Source: Clostridiales bacterium
GTDB lineage: Bacteria > Bacillota > Clostridia > Christensenellales > Pumilibacteraceae
Length of the DNA stretch: 64,000 nucleotides
NCBI GenBank assembly: GCA_022508365.1
Contig: JAFLVH010000001.1
Coordinates: 85,122 to 149,121, forward strand
Direction: 5' to 3'
The position numbers and the translations under genes were made by a program. The notes beneath the pieces are model-generated. The model did not search any database. It was not told the DNA's origin and saw only the letters and a program-made list of their open reading frames with translations. Shown here piece by piece: positions 49,674 through 59,379 of the stretch; the first letter of the stretch is position 1; every line of letters begins with the position of its first letter.

Positions 49674-51261
49674 CTCCGAAACCGTATTTTTTCTTTTCGG
49701 TACGCACGGCGGCGCACTCGTCTATGAGCGCGGTCGTGATTACCGTTTCCGCCTTGTCGCGGTTGTACCTGACAACTGCGTCTATGGTGCTTGCAGCGCC
49801 GTCAATCGTCGCCGCGGAAAGGCGCGCCTTGGCGTCCTCGTCAAGCGTGACCGACTTTACGCCGTACAGCCGTTCGGCAGTATGCAGCATGTCGGCAAAC
49901 AGCGCCGGCTTTTCCTCGGCGGTCACTGCGTCTATAGACACGACGTCGCAGTACTTTCTCAGCTCGGGCGCGTTGGCCTTGTCGCAGAAGCACACGGGCA
50001 GAACGTTGCCGAGGTCTATGACAAGTCCGGGGCTCAAAAGACTGAACTTTTTGCGCCGACGGCTCTGCAAAAATTCAAGCGCCTCCGCCATGATGCCTGC
50101 CGCGATACTGCCGGTGAAGGATATAAAGTACACGTTGAACGCGTCCTCGTCGCAGCTGCGCACATATATGTGCTTGCCGGTGGGCTGAAGGTCGTTGCCG
50201 TCTAGACCGGCTACGTCTATGTATTCCACGTGCGCACCGACAAACGCCGCGCGGATATACCGAGCATACAGCCTGCGCAAGTACTCCGAGTTGGAGCAAA
50301 TGCAAAGCGGCCGATACGCCGAGCGCTGAAGCAGATCGCTGTTTATAAGTCCGCGGCGGATGCTGTTTTGCTCCTTCTGCCTGACGATGGGCATGCCGTC
50401 CAGCGCCGTGCAGTCGGGCGCGCGGTCCGCGCCGTGCAGCTTGAGCGGCAGGTCGGCAATGTCGGATATTGTCTGCGCGTTGGATGAAAACATGGTGTGT
50501 TCTTTGTCGCGCGGAGAAAGCACGCCGCTGAAGATTATGCGCGCGTACTGCGCAGCGTAGACCTCAGGCGACAGCTTGCGGAGCGAAAACGCCTTGTTAA
50601 GCAGCTCGCTCTCAAACACCGTGCCGGTCGCCTTGCAGCCGTAAACGCCCTCTGCGACAGCGGGGAACATGCGGTACACCGTGCCCTCCGCAACGGTAAA
50701 CAGACGGTTGACGTTTACATTCCGCCCTGCCTCGTCGTAATACAATGCGGCAAGGATGCCCTCTACATTGTTCCACTGCGCAGCCTTTTCCAGCGCCTTT
50801 ACGCCGGAGGCAACGTCGCGGTCGGTGTAAATCCCCTCGCACAGGATAAAGCCGAGCACTCTAAGCGCCGCCACCGTGCCGCGGGACGCGCCCTCGGTGA
50901 TCATGCGGAAAACGGCGGACTCGGTAAGCCGCGTTCCGTCTAATTTAAGCGTGTGCGCCTTGGAGAGCGCCGCGCCCTTGACGGCGATTATATCGTCTAT
51001 GTCGGAAGGGATATCGTCCCCGTCGCCGTTGAGCGCCGCATACTTCTTTATGCGGCAAAACTGCAGATAGTCGGCAAAGGTGACAACGTCTTTGACAACG
51101 CTGTCCTCGGTGAGCGCGAACAGCTTGTCTGCCTCCGCCGGGTCTACAAGAAAGATCCTGCTAAGCGTGTCAAAAACCTTTTTTCTGTCCTTGACAAGCT
51201 TGCCCAAAGCACATCGGAATAAGTAGTATTCCGACAGCAACAGTTCGTACTGATTAAGCAT
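49654..51261 (-). CDS. Unknown protein with Sel1-like repeats and AAA+-like C-terminal region
   Basis: GTVAALRVLGFILCEGIYTDRDVASGVKALEKAAQWNNVEGI (Sel1-like); C-terminal CDVVSIDAVTAEEKPALFADMLHTAERLYGVKSVTLDEDAKARL resembles an AAA+ lid. Overlaps the T4CP ORF by 20 nt. Confidence 0.5.
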   Translation of the reverse strand: MLNQYELLLSEYYLFRCALGKLVKDRKKVFDTLSRIFLVDPAEADKLFALTEDSVVKDVVTFADYLQFCRIKKYAALNGDGDDIPSDIDDIIAVKGAALSKAHTLKLDGTRLTESAVFRMITEGASRGTVAALRVLGFILCEGIYTDRDVASGVKALEKAAQWNNVEGILAALYYDEAGRNVNVNRLFTVAEGTVYRMFPAVAEGVYGCKATGTVFESELLNKAFSLRKLSPEVYAAQYARIIFSGVLSPRDKEHTMFSSNAQTISDIADLPLKLHGADRAPDCTALDGMPIVRQKEQNSIRRGLINSDLLQRSAYRPLCICSNSEYLRRLYARYIRAAFVGAHVEYIDVAGLDGNDLQPTGKHIYVRSCDEDAFNVYFISFTGSIAAGIMAEALEFLQSRRRKKFSLLSPGLVIDLGNVLPVCFCDKANAPELRKYCDVVSIDAVTAEEKPALFADMLHTAERLYGVKSVTLDEDAKARLSAATIDGAASTIDAVVRYNRDKAETVITTALIDECAAVRTEKKKYGFGGDGDEI

Positions 51262-51301
51262 GGTTAACCTCCTTTTGTAATAGGTGCGCGGTAGTTACGC
51301 A

Positions 51302-51874
51302 TTAGTATTGATTTTTACTGATTACAAGATCGATAAGCCCGTACGCCTTGGCCTCGTCCGCCGTGAGAATAGTGTCGCGGTCGGTGTCCTTGGCTATGCG
51401 CTTTACGGTGTTGCCGGTGTTGGCGGCAAGGATTTGGTTGAGCCTGGCGCGCATGCGCTCGATGTGGTTGGCGGCGATTATTATATCGCTCGCCTGTCCG
51501 CTTGCGCCGCCGAGAGGCTGGTGAATGAGTATCTCGCAGTTTTTGGTGGCTACCCTCATTCCCTTGGTGCCCGACGACAGCAAAAACGCACCCATACTGG
51601 CGCACATGCCAAGCCCCACCGTGCGGATTTTGGCGTCTATGTAGTTCATGGTGTCGTAGATCGCCAGCCCGTCGCTGACGCTGCCGCCGGGGCTGTTGAT
51701 CTGCAATGTGATAATACGCTCGGACGGAGGGACGTCGTCGGTCTTGAACTTATCGTCCAGGTACTGAAGCTGTCCTATAACCAGCTCCGCCATCGGAGTA
51801 TCCACAACACCGAAGATGTTTACGGTATTGCGGTTGAGCGAATACTCCCAGGAAAACTTTTCTCTCTCGTTCAT
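51302..51874 (-). CDS. clpP: ATP-dependent Clp protease proteolytic subunit family protein
   Basis: LQINSPGGSVSDGLAIYDTMNYI, GMCASMGAFLLSSGTKGMR (Ser motif), EILIHQPLGGASGQASD (His motif). Confidence 0.92.
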   Translation of the reverse strand: MNEREKFSWEYSLNRNTVNIFGVVDTPMAELVIGQLQYLDDKFKTDDVPPSERIITLQINSPGGSVSDGLAIYDTMNYIDAKIRTVGLGMCASMGAFLLSSGTKGMRVATKNCEILIHQPLGGASGQASDIIIAANHIERMRARLNQILAANTGNTVKRIAKDTDRDTILTADEAKAYGLIDLVISKNQY

Positions 51875-52137
51875 GATACACCTCTCTTTGCGGCAGAGCC
51901 GCGGTTTAAAGTCTTGTTGTTGCTTTGCACCTTTTCCTCCTTCATGAATAGTGTAGCAGAGGACAAGGCGCATTTCAACGCGGTTTCCGCGCGGTTATTG
52001 CAGACAAGCCGCAAAAATAAAAGAGAACTTGTAAATTTTACAAGCTCTCGAAATCACACGAAAAAACGCGCAAAAAATGCCTATATGACGTTTTCGGTCG
52101 AACCTCGAGTCGGCCGAAAATTTACCAATCGACCGAA

Positions 52138-52491
52138 TTAATTTTGTTCTTTTGTTGAAGCGCTGTTTTCAAACACCAACACTTGCTCGAGCGGAATGCC
52201 GCAGATTTCGGCATAAAACAGCAAGTCGGATATGGTAGGGCGCGCCCTGCCCTTTTCCCAATTGACTATTCTGCTTTCGTTATCCAGATAGAATACGCGC
52301 GCCAGCTCGCTCTGGCTGATATGATTGTCCATGTCAAGCCTGCACGTTTCGCACTCGCCCGAGCAATTATTCCTGCCGCTACTAAGCTGCCAGCACACAT
52401 ACTTGCGCAGGTTGTAATTGTTTAGCCTTAGGTTTTGCAGGTTGCGCCCCGTGTCCTTCCAGTTGACGGCGCGGTACTCTATTTTTTTCAT
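52138..52491 (-). CDS. HTH regulator with cysteine-rich segment
   Basis: MKKIEYRAVNWKDTGRNLQNLRLNNYNLRKYVCWQLSSGRNNCSGECETCRLDMDNHISQSELARVFYLDNESRIVNWEKGRARPTISDLLFYAEICGIPLEQVL; ORF track start (52737) runs through repeat copy B and is unlikely. Confidence 0.8.
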   Translation of the reverse strand: MKKIEYRAVNWKDTGRNLQNLRLNNYNLRKYVCWQLSSGRNNCSGECETCRLDMDNHISQSELARVFYLDNESRIVNWEKGRARPTISDLLFYAEICGIPLEQVLVFENSASTKEQN

Positions 52492-52538
52492 GGTTACCTC
52501 AAAATAAATTATGAAAGTAATAATTGGATTCGAGTTAA

Positions 52539-52698
52539 GGGGCTTATGCAAAAGTGACGCGCAAAGATTGCGCCACATAATTTTTGTGCTACGAAGGATA
52601 TGCGGTGCAGGTCGTAGCAGCGCTACGTCCAAAGCGCATAGACGCACGTAGCGCGAAAATTTGCAGCAAGATTGCGCACGAACTTTTGCATAAGCCCT
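52539..52698. repeat. Long near-palindromic dispersed repeat, copy B (160 bp)
   Basis: ggggcttatgcaaaagtgacgcgc...gcgcacgaacttttgcataagccct. Confidence 0.85.
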
Positions 52699-52770
52699 AA
52701 TAAAAAAGTGCATAAGCGTGGGTATACGCTTATGCACTCTGCTTACCGATGTTAGTTTTTGGCGCGCAAA

Positions 52771-53163
52771 TCAGTTGACGTCGCCGCCGACATACATTGC
52801 TTCCAAATCGTCTGCCGTGCGTCCGACAAGCTCAATCATCGGGCCAAGCTCAGACAGCGGAACAAAGTTCATATTAAGCGTAATTCTTACAAAGTATTTT
52901 TCACCCATCTTTTCCAAACCGACAAAGTACTTTTTGCCGATGACCTCGAGCGCCTTGTACACATAGCCGGGCGGAATTTCGCCGACTCTGGAAAGCACTT
53001 CTACAAGCAGTCTGTTGGACTGTTGCTCGTGGTCTACCAAAACAAGCTGAGTCCTGTCCTGTTTGTCGGGGTATACGAATACAATCTTGATGAGATCTCC
53101 CTCTCTGGTGGTTTTGTACGTGGATTCAAGGTGTCTTACCACGTCATTCCATGTAGCAGCCAT
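52771..53163 (-). CDS. Small conserved-looking protein of unknown function (possibly YbjN/secretion-chaperone-like fold)
   Basis: 130 aa, WNDVVRHLESTYKTTREGDLIKIVFVYPDKQDRTQLVLVDH; strand-rich; fold suggestion is inference. Confidence 0.6.
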   Translation of the reverse strand: MAATWNDVVRHLESTYKTTREGDLIKIVFVYPDKQDRTQLVLVDHEQQSNRLLVEVLSRVGEIPPGYVYKALEVIGKKYFVGLEKMGEKYFVRITLNMNFVPLSELGPMIELVGRTADDLEAMYVGGDVN

Positions 53164-53282
53164 TTTATTACTCCTTTTTGGTGTTTTTCCGCAAATCTCA
53201 TCACAAAATAAGATTGCGGAGTAAGTATATCACACAACATTTTGTGTTGTCAATAGATATACAAAAATTTTTTTAAGAAATT

Positions 53283-56200
53283 TCAGCGTTTTATAAACGT
53301 ATCTAAGATTTGGTCAATCTGTTCGCCGTTTAGCTTGTTGCTGTCAAGAAGCCTGCGCACCAGCTCGTCCACCGCCATCTTGTTGTCGGAAATCGTCTTT
53401 TTCGCAATGTCAAGCTGTTCCTTAAGTATCTCGTTTATCCGCTCGCGCAGCACCGAGTAGTACGGCGTAAGCGCGATTTTTGCGGGGTCAATGACGCCCA
53501 GCCCGAGCTTTTCGTCCATGCCGTAATAGCAGATAAGCTGCTCGGCGCGTGCGGTGGCGTTTTGCAGGTCTCCGCTCGGTCCTGTGGACACGCCGTCCTC
53601 CTCGCCGTAGTAAACAAGCTCCGCCGCCCTGCCGCCTAGCGCCGTGCGAATGAGGGCAAGCATATCCGCCTTGGTGTAAATCTGCTTATCCTCTCTGTCG
53701 CCGTGCTGCATGTATCCGCCGTGATTGTCACGCGCGACAATTGTAAGATACGAGGGAGTCTCGCCGCTCAGCCAGCACATAAGCGCGTGACCGCACTCGT
53801 GCCGCGCCGTGCGAAGGAGCGTTTCGTCGTTCCATTTTTTAACCTCGCCGCTGTTGTACTCCTCAAACGCTTCCTCAAACGATTCGTCGGTGACGGCAAA
53901 GTCCGGTTGATTGAGCGCGGAGCGCAGCGCCATTTCCACTACTGACGCAAGGTCGGCAAGGCTCATGCCGGTAGAGCGCATGGCTATGTTCTTTATCTGC
54001 GATTCGGACAGAGTGAGGTTGGTGTTGCGATCAACCTGCATGCGCAAAAACTGTTCGCGCTCCTGCCTGTTGGGAAGGTCCACCTCTATCCGCCTGTCAA
54101 ACCGCCTAAGTAGAGCCGGGTCAAGCTGCTTTTTTCCGCCGTCGTCTACGCCGACGTTGGTTGCCGCAAGCACAAAAACCGGCCTGTCGGGGTGGGTCTT
54201 AAACCCGTCCATCTCGGTCAAAAACGCAGTGAGCGTGTCGCCGGTGTGATCGTTTTCCGCGCTTAGCTCCGCACGGGAAATACCTATGGCGTCTATCTCG
54301 TCTATAAACAGCACTGCGGGCGCGTACTTTCTGGCGGCGGCAAACAGATCGTGCACAAGCTGCGAGCCCTCGCCCACGTACTTGCGCAAAAACTTGTTGC
54401 CCTCAACGGCAATAAACGTGACTTCCGATTCCCCGGCAAGCGCCTTAGCAAGCAAGGTTTTGCCCGTCCCCGGCGGACCGTACAACAGTATGCCCTTTGG
54501 CGGACGCACGCCGTTTTTGGCGAACTTTTTGGGATTTTTCAAAAACTCCGTAAAAAAGCCGAGCTCCTTCTTGGCGTTTTCCGCGCCGATTACGTCGTCG
54601 AACTTTAAGTCCGGTCGCGACATATCGCTTAAAATATTGTCGCTGTCCTCGGCTTCCACCGCGGTAGAAAGCTTAAGATCGAACAGTGTGACGTGCGCCA
54701 CGCCGCCATCCACGCTTTGCGCCGTCTGGTATGACAAAATCTTTCTTGCGCGCGCAAGATCCATAAGGTTGCGCTGCTGTTTGGCAATGTTGCACTTTTC
54801 CGTCACCTGCGCGCAGAAGTCCCCGTCGTCCAGCTTGATTATGCCCATTGCGCCGTTGCGCGAAAAGGACAAAAGCTCCTCGCCGGTTATGTCGTAGTTG
54901 CCGCCCAAAACATACAGCGGCGTGTTTACGTTTTGGCTGATGTAATTAAAGAAGTCGCGCCCGACGGAATCTATGTCCTCCAGATTAAGAACGTCCTGTC
55001 TGCCCTTTCTCAAACCGCACTTAACGTCGCAGAGTATGACGGAAATCTCGTTTTCCGCAATGATATTTTTTGCCGTTTCCATATCGGACGCAAAGTGAGT
55101 GGCAAGGTTAAGCTGTTCTCCGCACTTGTCTTGGACGTCCTCGTCCGCAAATATAAGCACCTCGGGATTTTCCGCAGGGGTGAAAAGCGCCTTAATCTTT
55201 TCGTCCTCCGGCAGCTCCACGCCAAATCGTATCGTGTCGAACTCACCGCCGTTTTTGTCGGATGAAATCAGCCGATAAAACTCGTAAAGCTCGTTATAGA
55301 AAAAGTTGACCGCCTTGCCGCGAATGGACCTGGCGTCCGCTCTTCCGCCCTCCGAATACAGCACGGCGTAGTTGATGTCGCCGTTTGTCTCTATCTTGAC
55401 GCCAGTTTTGCTCTCGAGCGCCGCGGCGTGTTCGGCAATGCCGCTGCCCACTATGCGAAGCAAATCGTGCGCCTCCAAGCGGTTGAACATGATGACGTTG
55501 CCGGATGCCAAGCGCGAACACATAGCCTCGGGAAAGTACGGCGTTCCGTCCGCGCGCATATCTGTAGCAAGCGCGCGCACAACCGTCTTTTTGGGCACGC
55601 CCGACAGGTTGATTATGTCGGGGTCCTCGTACAGCTTTTTGCCGGCGTTGGTGGTGAATATGATTATGGTATCCGAAAAATCTATATCCTTATCGACAAA
55701 GGGGTCGCGCAGCCTGCCTGCGTCGAGTATCTGCAAAAACAGGTTGATCACGTTTAGATGCGCCTTTTCCACCTCGTCAAACAAAAGAATGCTCCTCGGG
55801 TTTCTGGCGACAAAGCCTGTGACCGCACCCTCGTGCGAGCCCTTGTACACGCGGTCCGTGCCGGCAAAATCCTCGTTGGCCTGGTGCGCCGAGTACGCGC
55901 TCATATCAAAGCGCTTGTACGGCAGCCCCAATACCTCCGCCGCGTTTTCCGCAAGAAAGGTTTTGCCTACCCCGGGCGGGCCCGCAAAAAGAAAGGTGGC
56001 GCGCGGCTTTTTGCGCTTTTTCATCAGCGCGGAAACAAGCTCGGCCTGGAAGTATCCGGATACAAACATCTCCACCGCAAGGTCCTGACCGAACACCTTG
56101 TCAAGCAGCTTATCCTGAACCTCCTTCACCCTCTTTACATGGTCCATCAGCACAAATTCCGATTCGGGTTCGTCGTGCGGCCTGTGCGGTGCCTGACCGT

Positions 56201-56951
56201 CCGACTCAAAAGCGGGCTGATCGTCGTAATCGTTGTCGGTCTCGGAGGACTCCTCCCTGCGGCGCAATTCTTCCTCCCTGCGACGACGCCACGCCTCCTC
56301 TTCAAGCTTGAGCTGCTCCTCCGCTTCCTGTTTCAAGCGTTCGTGTTCCGCTTCGTATTCTTTTTGGCGGCGTTCGCGTTCCGCCTCAAACTCTTGCCGG
56401 CGGCGCTCTCGTTCCGTCTCCTCGTCGGGCGCCTGTTCGCCTTGCGTTGCCGTCTCTTGCGCCGCAAGCTCAAGCGGCGTGGGCTCTTCTTTCTGCGGCG
56501 TGGGCTCTTCCTTTTTGCCTGCCGAAACGATAAACTTTTTCACGCACTCGGACGGGTTTTCCAGCAAAAACTCCAGCATGTCGCCGGTGGTAAGCTCCTT
56601 GCCCTCCTCTCTAAGCTTGGTCCTTAGCGTATATTCCGTCTTGGTAAACTCGGTGTTAAACGCGTCGTCATGCTTAGTCTGCCGCACTTCGCCTTCCATG
56701 CGCACAGCAACGTCCATGACGTCTATGTTGTAGCGGCGGAAGATATTTCTTACATCACTAAGCTCGTCCGCGATAAGCGATTTGTCGTATATGTATATTT
56801 CCGGTATGCCGTCAAGCTCGCCGCGGCTGTCCGCCAGAACAATATTAAGCAGCGCGGTGACAAAGTAGTCCGCGTCCACGCCTGTTTGTCCGTCCTTTCT
56901 TGACATGCCAAAGGCATACTCGAGTACCTTTTTGTACAGCTCACTTTGCAT
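53283..56951 (-). CDS. 1222-aa fusion: Clp-type AAA+ / receiver-like / FtsH-type AAA+ / M41 metallopeptidase
   Basis: First AAA: FAGPPGVGKTFLAENAAE, ILLFDEVEKAH, IIIFTTNAG. Second AAA: PKGILLYGPPGTGKTLLAKALAGE, VLFIDEIDAIG, DPALLRRFDRRIEVDLPNR. Peptidase: TARHECGHALMCWL (HExxH), STGPSGDLQNATARAE (third-ligand region). No obvious TM helix. Confidence 0.9.
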   Translation of the reverse strand: MQSELYKKVLEYAFGMSRKDGQTGVDADYFVTALLNIVLADSRGELDGIPEIYIYDKSLIADELSDVRNIFRRYNIDVMDVAVRMEGEVRQTKHDDAFNTEFTKTEYTLRTKLREEGKELTTGDMLEFLLENPSECVKKFIVSAGKKEEPTPQKEEPTPLELAAQETATQGEQAPDEETERERRRQEFEAERERRQKEYEAEHERLKQEAEEQLKLEEEAWRRRREEELRRREESSETDNDYDDQPAFESDGQAPHRPHDEPESEFVLMDHVKRVKEVQDKLLDKVFGQDLAVEMFVSGYFQAELVSALMKKRKKPRATFLFAGPPGVGKTFLAENAAEVLGLPYKRFDMSAYSAHQANEDFAGTDRVYKGSHEGAVTGFVARNPRSILLFDEVEKAHLNVINLFLQILDAGRLRDPFVDKDIDFSDTIIIFTTNAGKKLYEDPDIINLSGVPKKTVVRALATDMRADGTPYFPEAMCSRLASGNVIMFNRLEAHDLLRIVGSGIAEHAAALESKTGVKIETNGDINYAVLYSEGGRADARSIRGKAVNFFYNELYEFYRLISSDKNGGEFDTIRFGVELPEDEKIKALFTPAENPEVLIFADEDVQDKCGEQLNLATHFASDMETAKNIIAENEISVILCDVKCGLRKGRQDVLNLEDIDSVGRDFFNYISQNVNTPLYVLGGNYDITGEELLSFSRNGAMGIIKLDDGDFCAQVTEKCNIAKQQRNLMDLARARKILSYQTAQSVDGGVAHVTLFDLKLSTAVEAEDSDNILSDMSRPDLKFDDVIGAENAKKELGFFTEFLKNPKKFAKNGVRPPKGILLYGPPGTGKTLLAKALAGESEVTFIAVEGNKFLRKYVGEGSQLVHDLFAAARKYAPAVLFIDEIDAIGISRAELSAENDHTGDTLTAFLTEMDGFKTHPDRPVFVLAATNVGVDDGGKKQLDPALLRRFDRRIEVDLPNRQEREQFLRMQVDRNTNLTLSESQIKNIAMRSTGMSLADLASVVEMALRSALNQPDFAVTDESFEEAFEEYNSGEVKKWNDETLLRTARHECGHALMCWLSGETPSYLTIVARDNHGGYMQHGDREDKQIYTKADMLALIRTALGGRAAELVYYGEEDGVSTGPSGDLQNATARAEQLICYYGMDEKLGLGVIDPAKIALTPYYSVLRERINEILKEQLDIAKKTISDNKMAVDELVRRLLDSNKLNGEQIDQILDTFIKR

Positions 56952-57090
56952 AAATTACACCGCCTTTTGTTCAATCCAAAACGGCACGATTACCTATAGC
57001 CGTCGTGATTGTAATTTAGTGTATCATATGTTTCGACAAAAAGCAACCCAATAACGGACTTTGCACGTCCGATTGCGGCGCAGCAAATAT

Positions 57091-58920
57091 TTATTTTGCT
57101 CTTTTTATATACGCGTCGGTTATCTGCTTGGCTCTGTCTAGCGTGGGCGCATAACCCTCGGAAAGAAGCGCACCGTTTAGCTCGGTCTCGCTGTACTTGC
57201 TGCCCAAAGATTTTTTGGCGGTTTCGTGAAGATTGTACATAGTGTACATTCCGTAGCCGTACGGAACATACACCGCCGGAATCTCCATCAGCATTTCTAT
57301 CATGGTGCTGTCGCCGAGTTCGGTCGCGGTCACGCCTAAGTAGTTGATATTGATATCCCACAAAAGCGTATTTACGTAGCCGAACAGCGTGCGGTATTTT
57401 TTGTACTCGCAATACTTGGCAACGGCGGTATCGGACGTTTTGGCTATGTTGTCCAAAAGCGCCAGCTCCACATAGTTTGCCCAGCCCTCGGAAAAGGCGA
57501 GGCTACCGAAGCATGTGGAAAGCAAGCTTGTACCTACCTCCTTGGATTTTACGTGCGCGTAAAGATGTCCGGGATAGCCCTCGTGCGCAATGGTGGTGAG
57601 TAGATCGGACGGGTTGTTTTCCATCTGGTATCCGTTGAGCGTTATCGTCTCGCGCGAATTCTCTTGATCGATCGGCGTGCGCATGTAGTACGCAACCGCA
57701 TTGGTGATTTCGGATACAGTGTCGTCCATGTACTTGAACGCTATATCCGGCTCGGTAGATAAATCGGGCACAATGTCCTTGGCAGCCACCTTTAAGTATT
57801 CGATTATCTCGTTGGGGTCGGTCAGGTTTAACAGCGACTTTGTCTCGTCGTAGTATTCGTAAAACTCGTCGTAGGTGGCTTTGTCGGTGAGCTCCAACGC
57901 GTCAATCTCGGCGAGCACAGCGTCCTGCTTGTCCTTGTAAGTCTCGGTTGCGGCATGCAGCTCCTTGTACACCGAACCGACGCTTACGTTTGCAATTCCG
58001 GTCTTTTGGCGGAACAGCCATTCGTAATACGCCCTGCCGGCGGCGCCTGCGGAAGCGAGATAGCTCTTATGCACCGTCTCCGCCTTGCCGACGTAATCCT
58101 CCAGTCCGTCGTACAGCGCCTTTACGCCCGACATATAATTATCTTGAATAGCCGTCTTAAAAACCTGCTTGTACGCCGTCTTTTTCTCCTGCGAAAGGAA
58201 TGCGGCATTTTCTATCTTGTTATCCGCAATGTCGTAAATGTAATATTCGTCGCCCTTTTCGTAAACGTCAATAAGATAGTCGCGCATGGAAGAAACAGTG
58301 TAGTCGTACAGCGGATAGCCCGCCTTGTCGCGGTCGCCCGCAAAATTAAGATATGTCTTAAACGCCTCGCCCGTGGACTGTGTGACGGCAAGAAGAGTGG
58401 TTACGTCCTTTTCCGAGCGAAGCTCAAAGTTTTCAAACGACATGGCAAAGTCGGCAACGTAGCCGCCCTCGCTCGAAATGTAGTTCCCGCCCAAAAGCTC
58501 GAAGGTGGGCGCGTACTTGGATTTATAGTATGACCTGTACGTGTTTAAAATGTACTGAATGGACCTGTAGGTCGCCGCGGACGTCCCCTTCATGTCGGAA
58601 AGCTTATAGTGCGAAAACTCGGAATAATACATGTCAAACAGATAGTTGACCATGCTAAGCTCCTTGGCGGTGCGCTGACCGTAGTAAGAATACCAGGACG
58701 GATCGCCCGAGCTCACATATCCGAACGATTCGTACGGCGTAACCGAAAACGCGTTCCAGGCAAACACGTCGTTGCCCATAAGACTGAGCGCCAGATTGTG
58801 CCCGAGCTCTTCCAGCCTGTCGGGCGTGTACCTGCCGCTTGTGCAACCGACAAGCCCCAGCGCGGACACCGACATAACTCCGCTTGTCACAACTGCTATC
58901 AACTTAGTATGCTTTTTCAT
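57091..58920 (-). CDS. DUF885 family lipoprotein (putative metallopeptidase)
   Basis: MKKHTKLIAVVTSGVMSVSALGLVGCTSG lipobox; LLTTIAHEGYPGHLYAH; GWANYVELALL. Confidence 0.88.
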   Translation of the reverse strand: MKKHTKLIAVVTSGVMSVSALGLVGCTSGRYTPDRLEELGHNLALSLMGNDVFAWNAFSVTPYESFGYVSSGDPSWYSYYGQRTAKELSMVNYLFDMYYSEFSHYKLSDMKGTSAATYRSIQYILNTYRSYYKSKYAPTFELLGGNYISSEGGYVADFAMSFENFELRSEKDVTTLLAVTQSTGEAFKTYLNFAGDRDKAGYPLYDYTVSSMRDYLIDVYEKGDEYYIYDIADNKIENAAFLSQEKKTAYKQVFKTAIQDNYMSGVKALYDGLEDYVGKAETVHKSYLASAGAAGRAYYEWLFRQKTGIANVSVGSVYKELHAATETYKDKQDAVLAEIDALELTDKATYDEFYEYYDETKSLLNLTDPNEIIEYLKVAAKDIVPDLSTEPDIAFKYMDDTVSEITNAVAYYMRTPIDQENSRETITLNGYQMENNPSDLLTTIAHEGYPGHLYAHVKSKEVGTSLLSTCFGSLAFSEGWANYVELALLDNIAKTSDTAVAKYCEYKKYRTLFGYVNTLLWDININYLGVTATELGDSTMIEMLMEIPAVYVPYGYGMYTMYNLHETAKKSLGSKYSETELNGALLSEGYAPTLDRAKQITDAYIKRAK

Positions 58921-58947
58921 TACAATCTCCGACGATTTTTCGACAAT

Positions 58948-59105
58948 AGAACTTATGATTAAGTGACGCGTGAGAGTTGCGCAAACAAATTTTTGTGATA
59001 CGAAGTATATGTGTTGAAGTCGTAGCGGCGCTACGTCAAAGCACATAGACGCACGTAGCGCGAAAATTTGAAGCAAGACCACGCACGAACTTAAGCATAA
59101 GTTCT
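58948..59105. repeat. Long near-palindromic dispersed repeat, copy C (158 bp)
   Basis: agaacttatgattaagtgacgcg...gcacgaacttaagcataagttct. Confidence 0.85.
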
Positions 59106-59379
59106 CATAATAATATATGTATTTTAGCATTTTTTTCGCTAAAATACAACAAAAACTTTTATCTATTGTTATTTCTAATCAATTCTTAATCTTTAGACGG
59201 CGCTTTAAACAGCTTATTTACAGAAGGAACTGCACATACAAAAAAGCAGCGACACAACAAGCGTCGCCGCAAAAAGCACAGTCTGAAAAAATTAATGCGT
59301 CAACTCCGCTCGGCTAACCGGCGCTTATAATAAGCTTTTCCGACAGCTCGGATTCCTCCGGTTATTCCCGCCCTCCGGG

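Noticed and set aside
52492-52737. N-terminal extension of the HTH ORF (52737 start)
   Set aside because: The extension is translated from palindromic repeat copy B; the start at 52491 (MKKIEYRAVNW) fits better.
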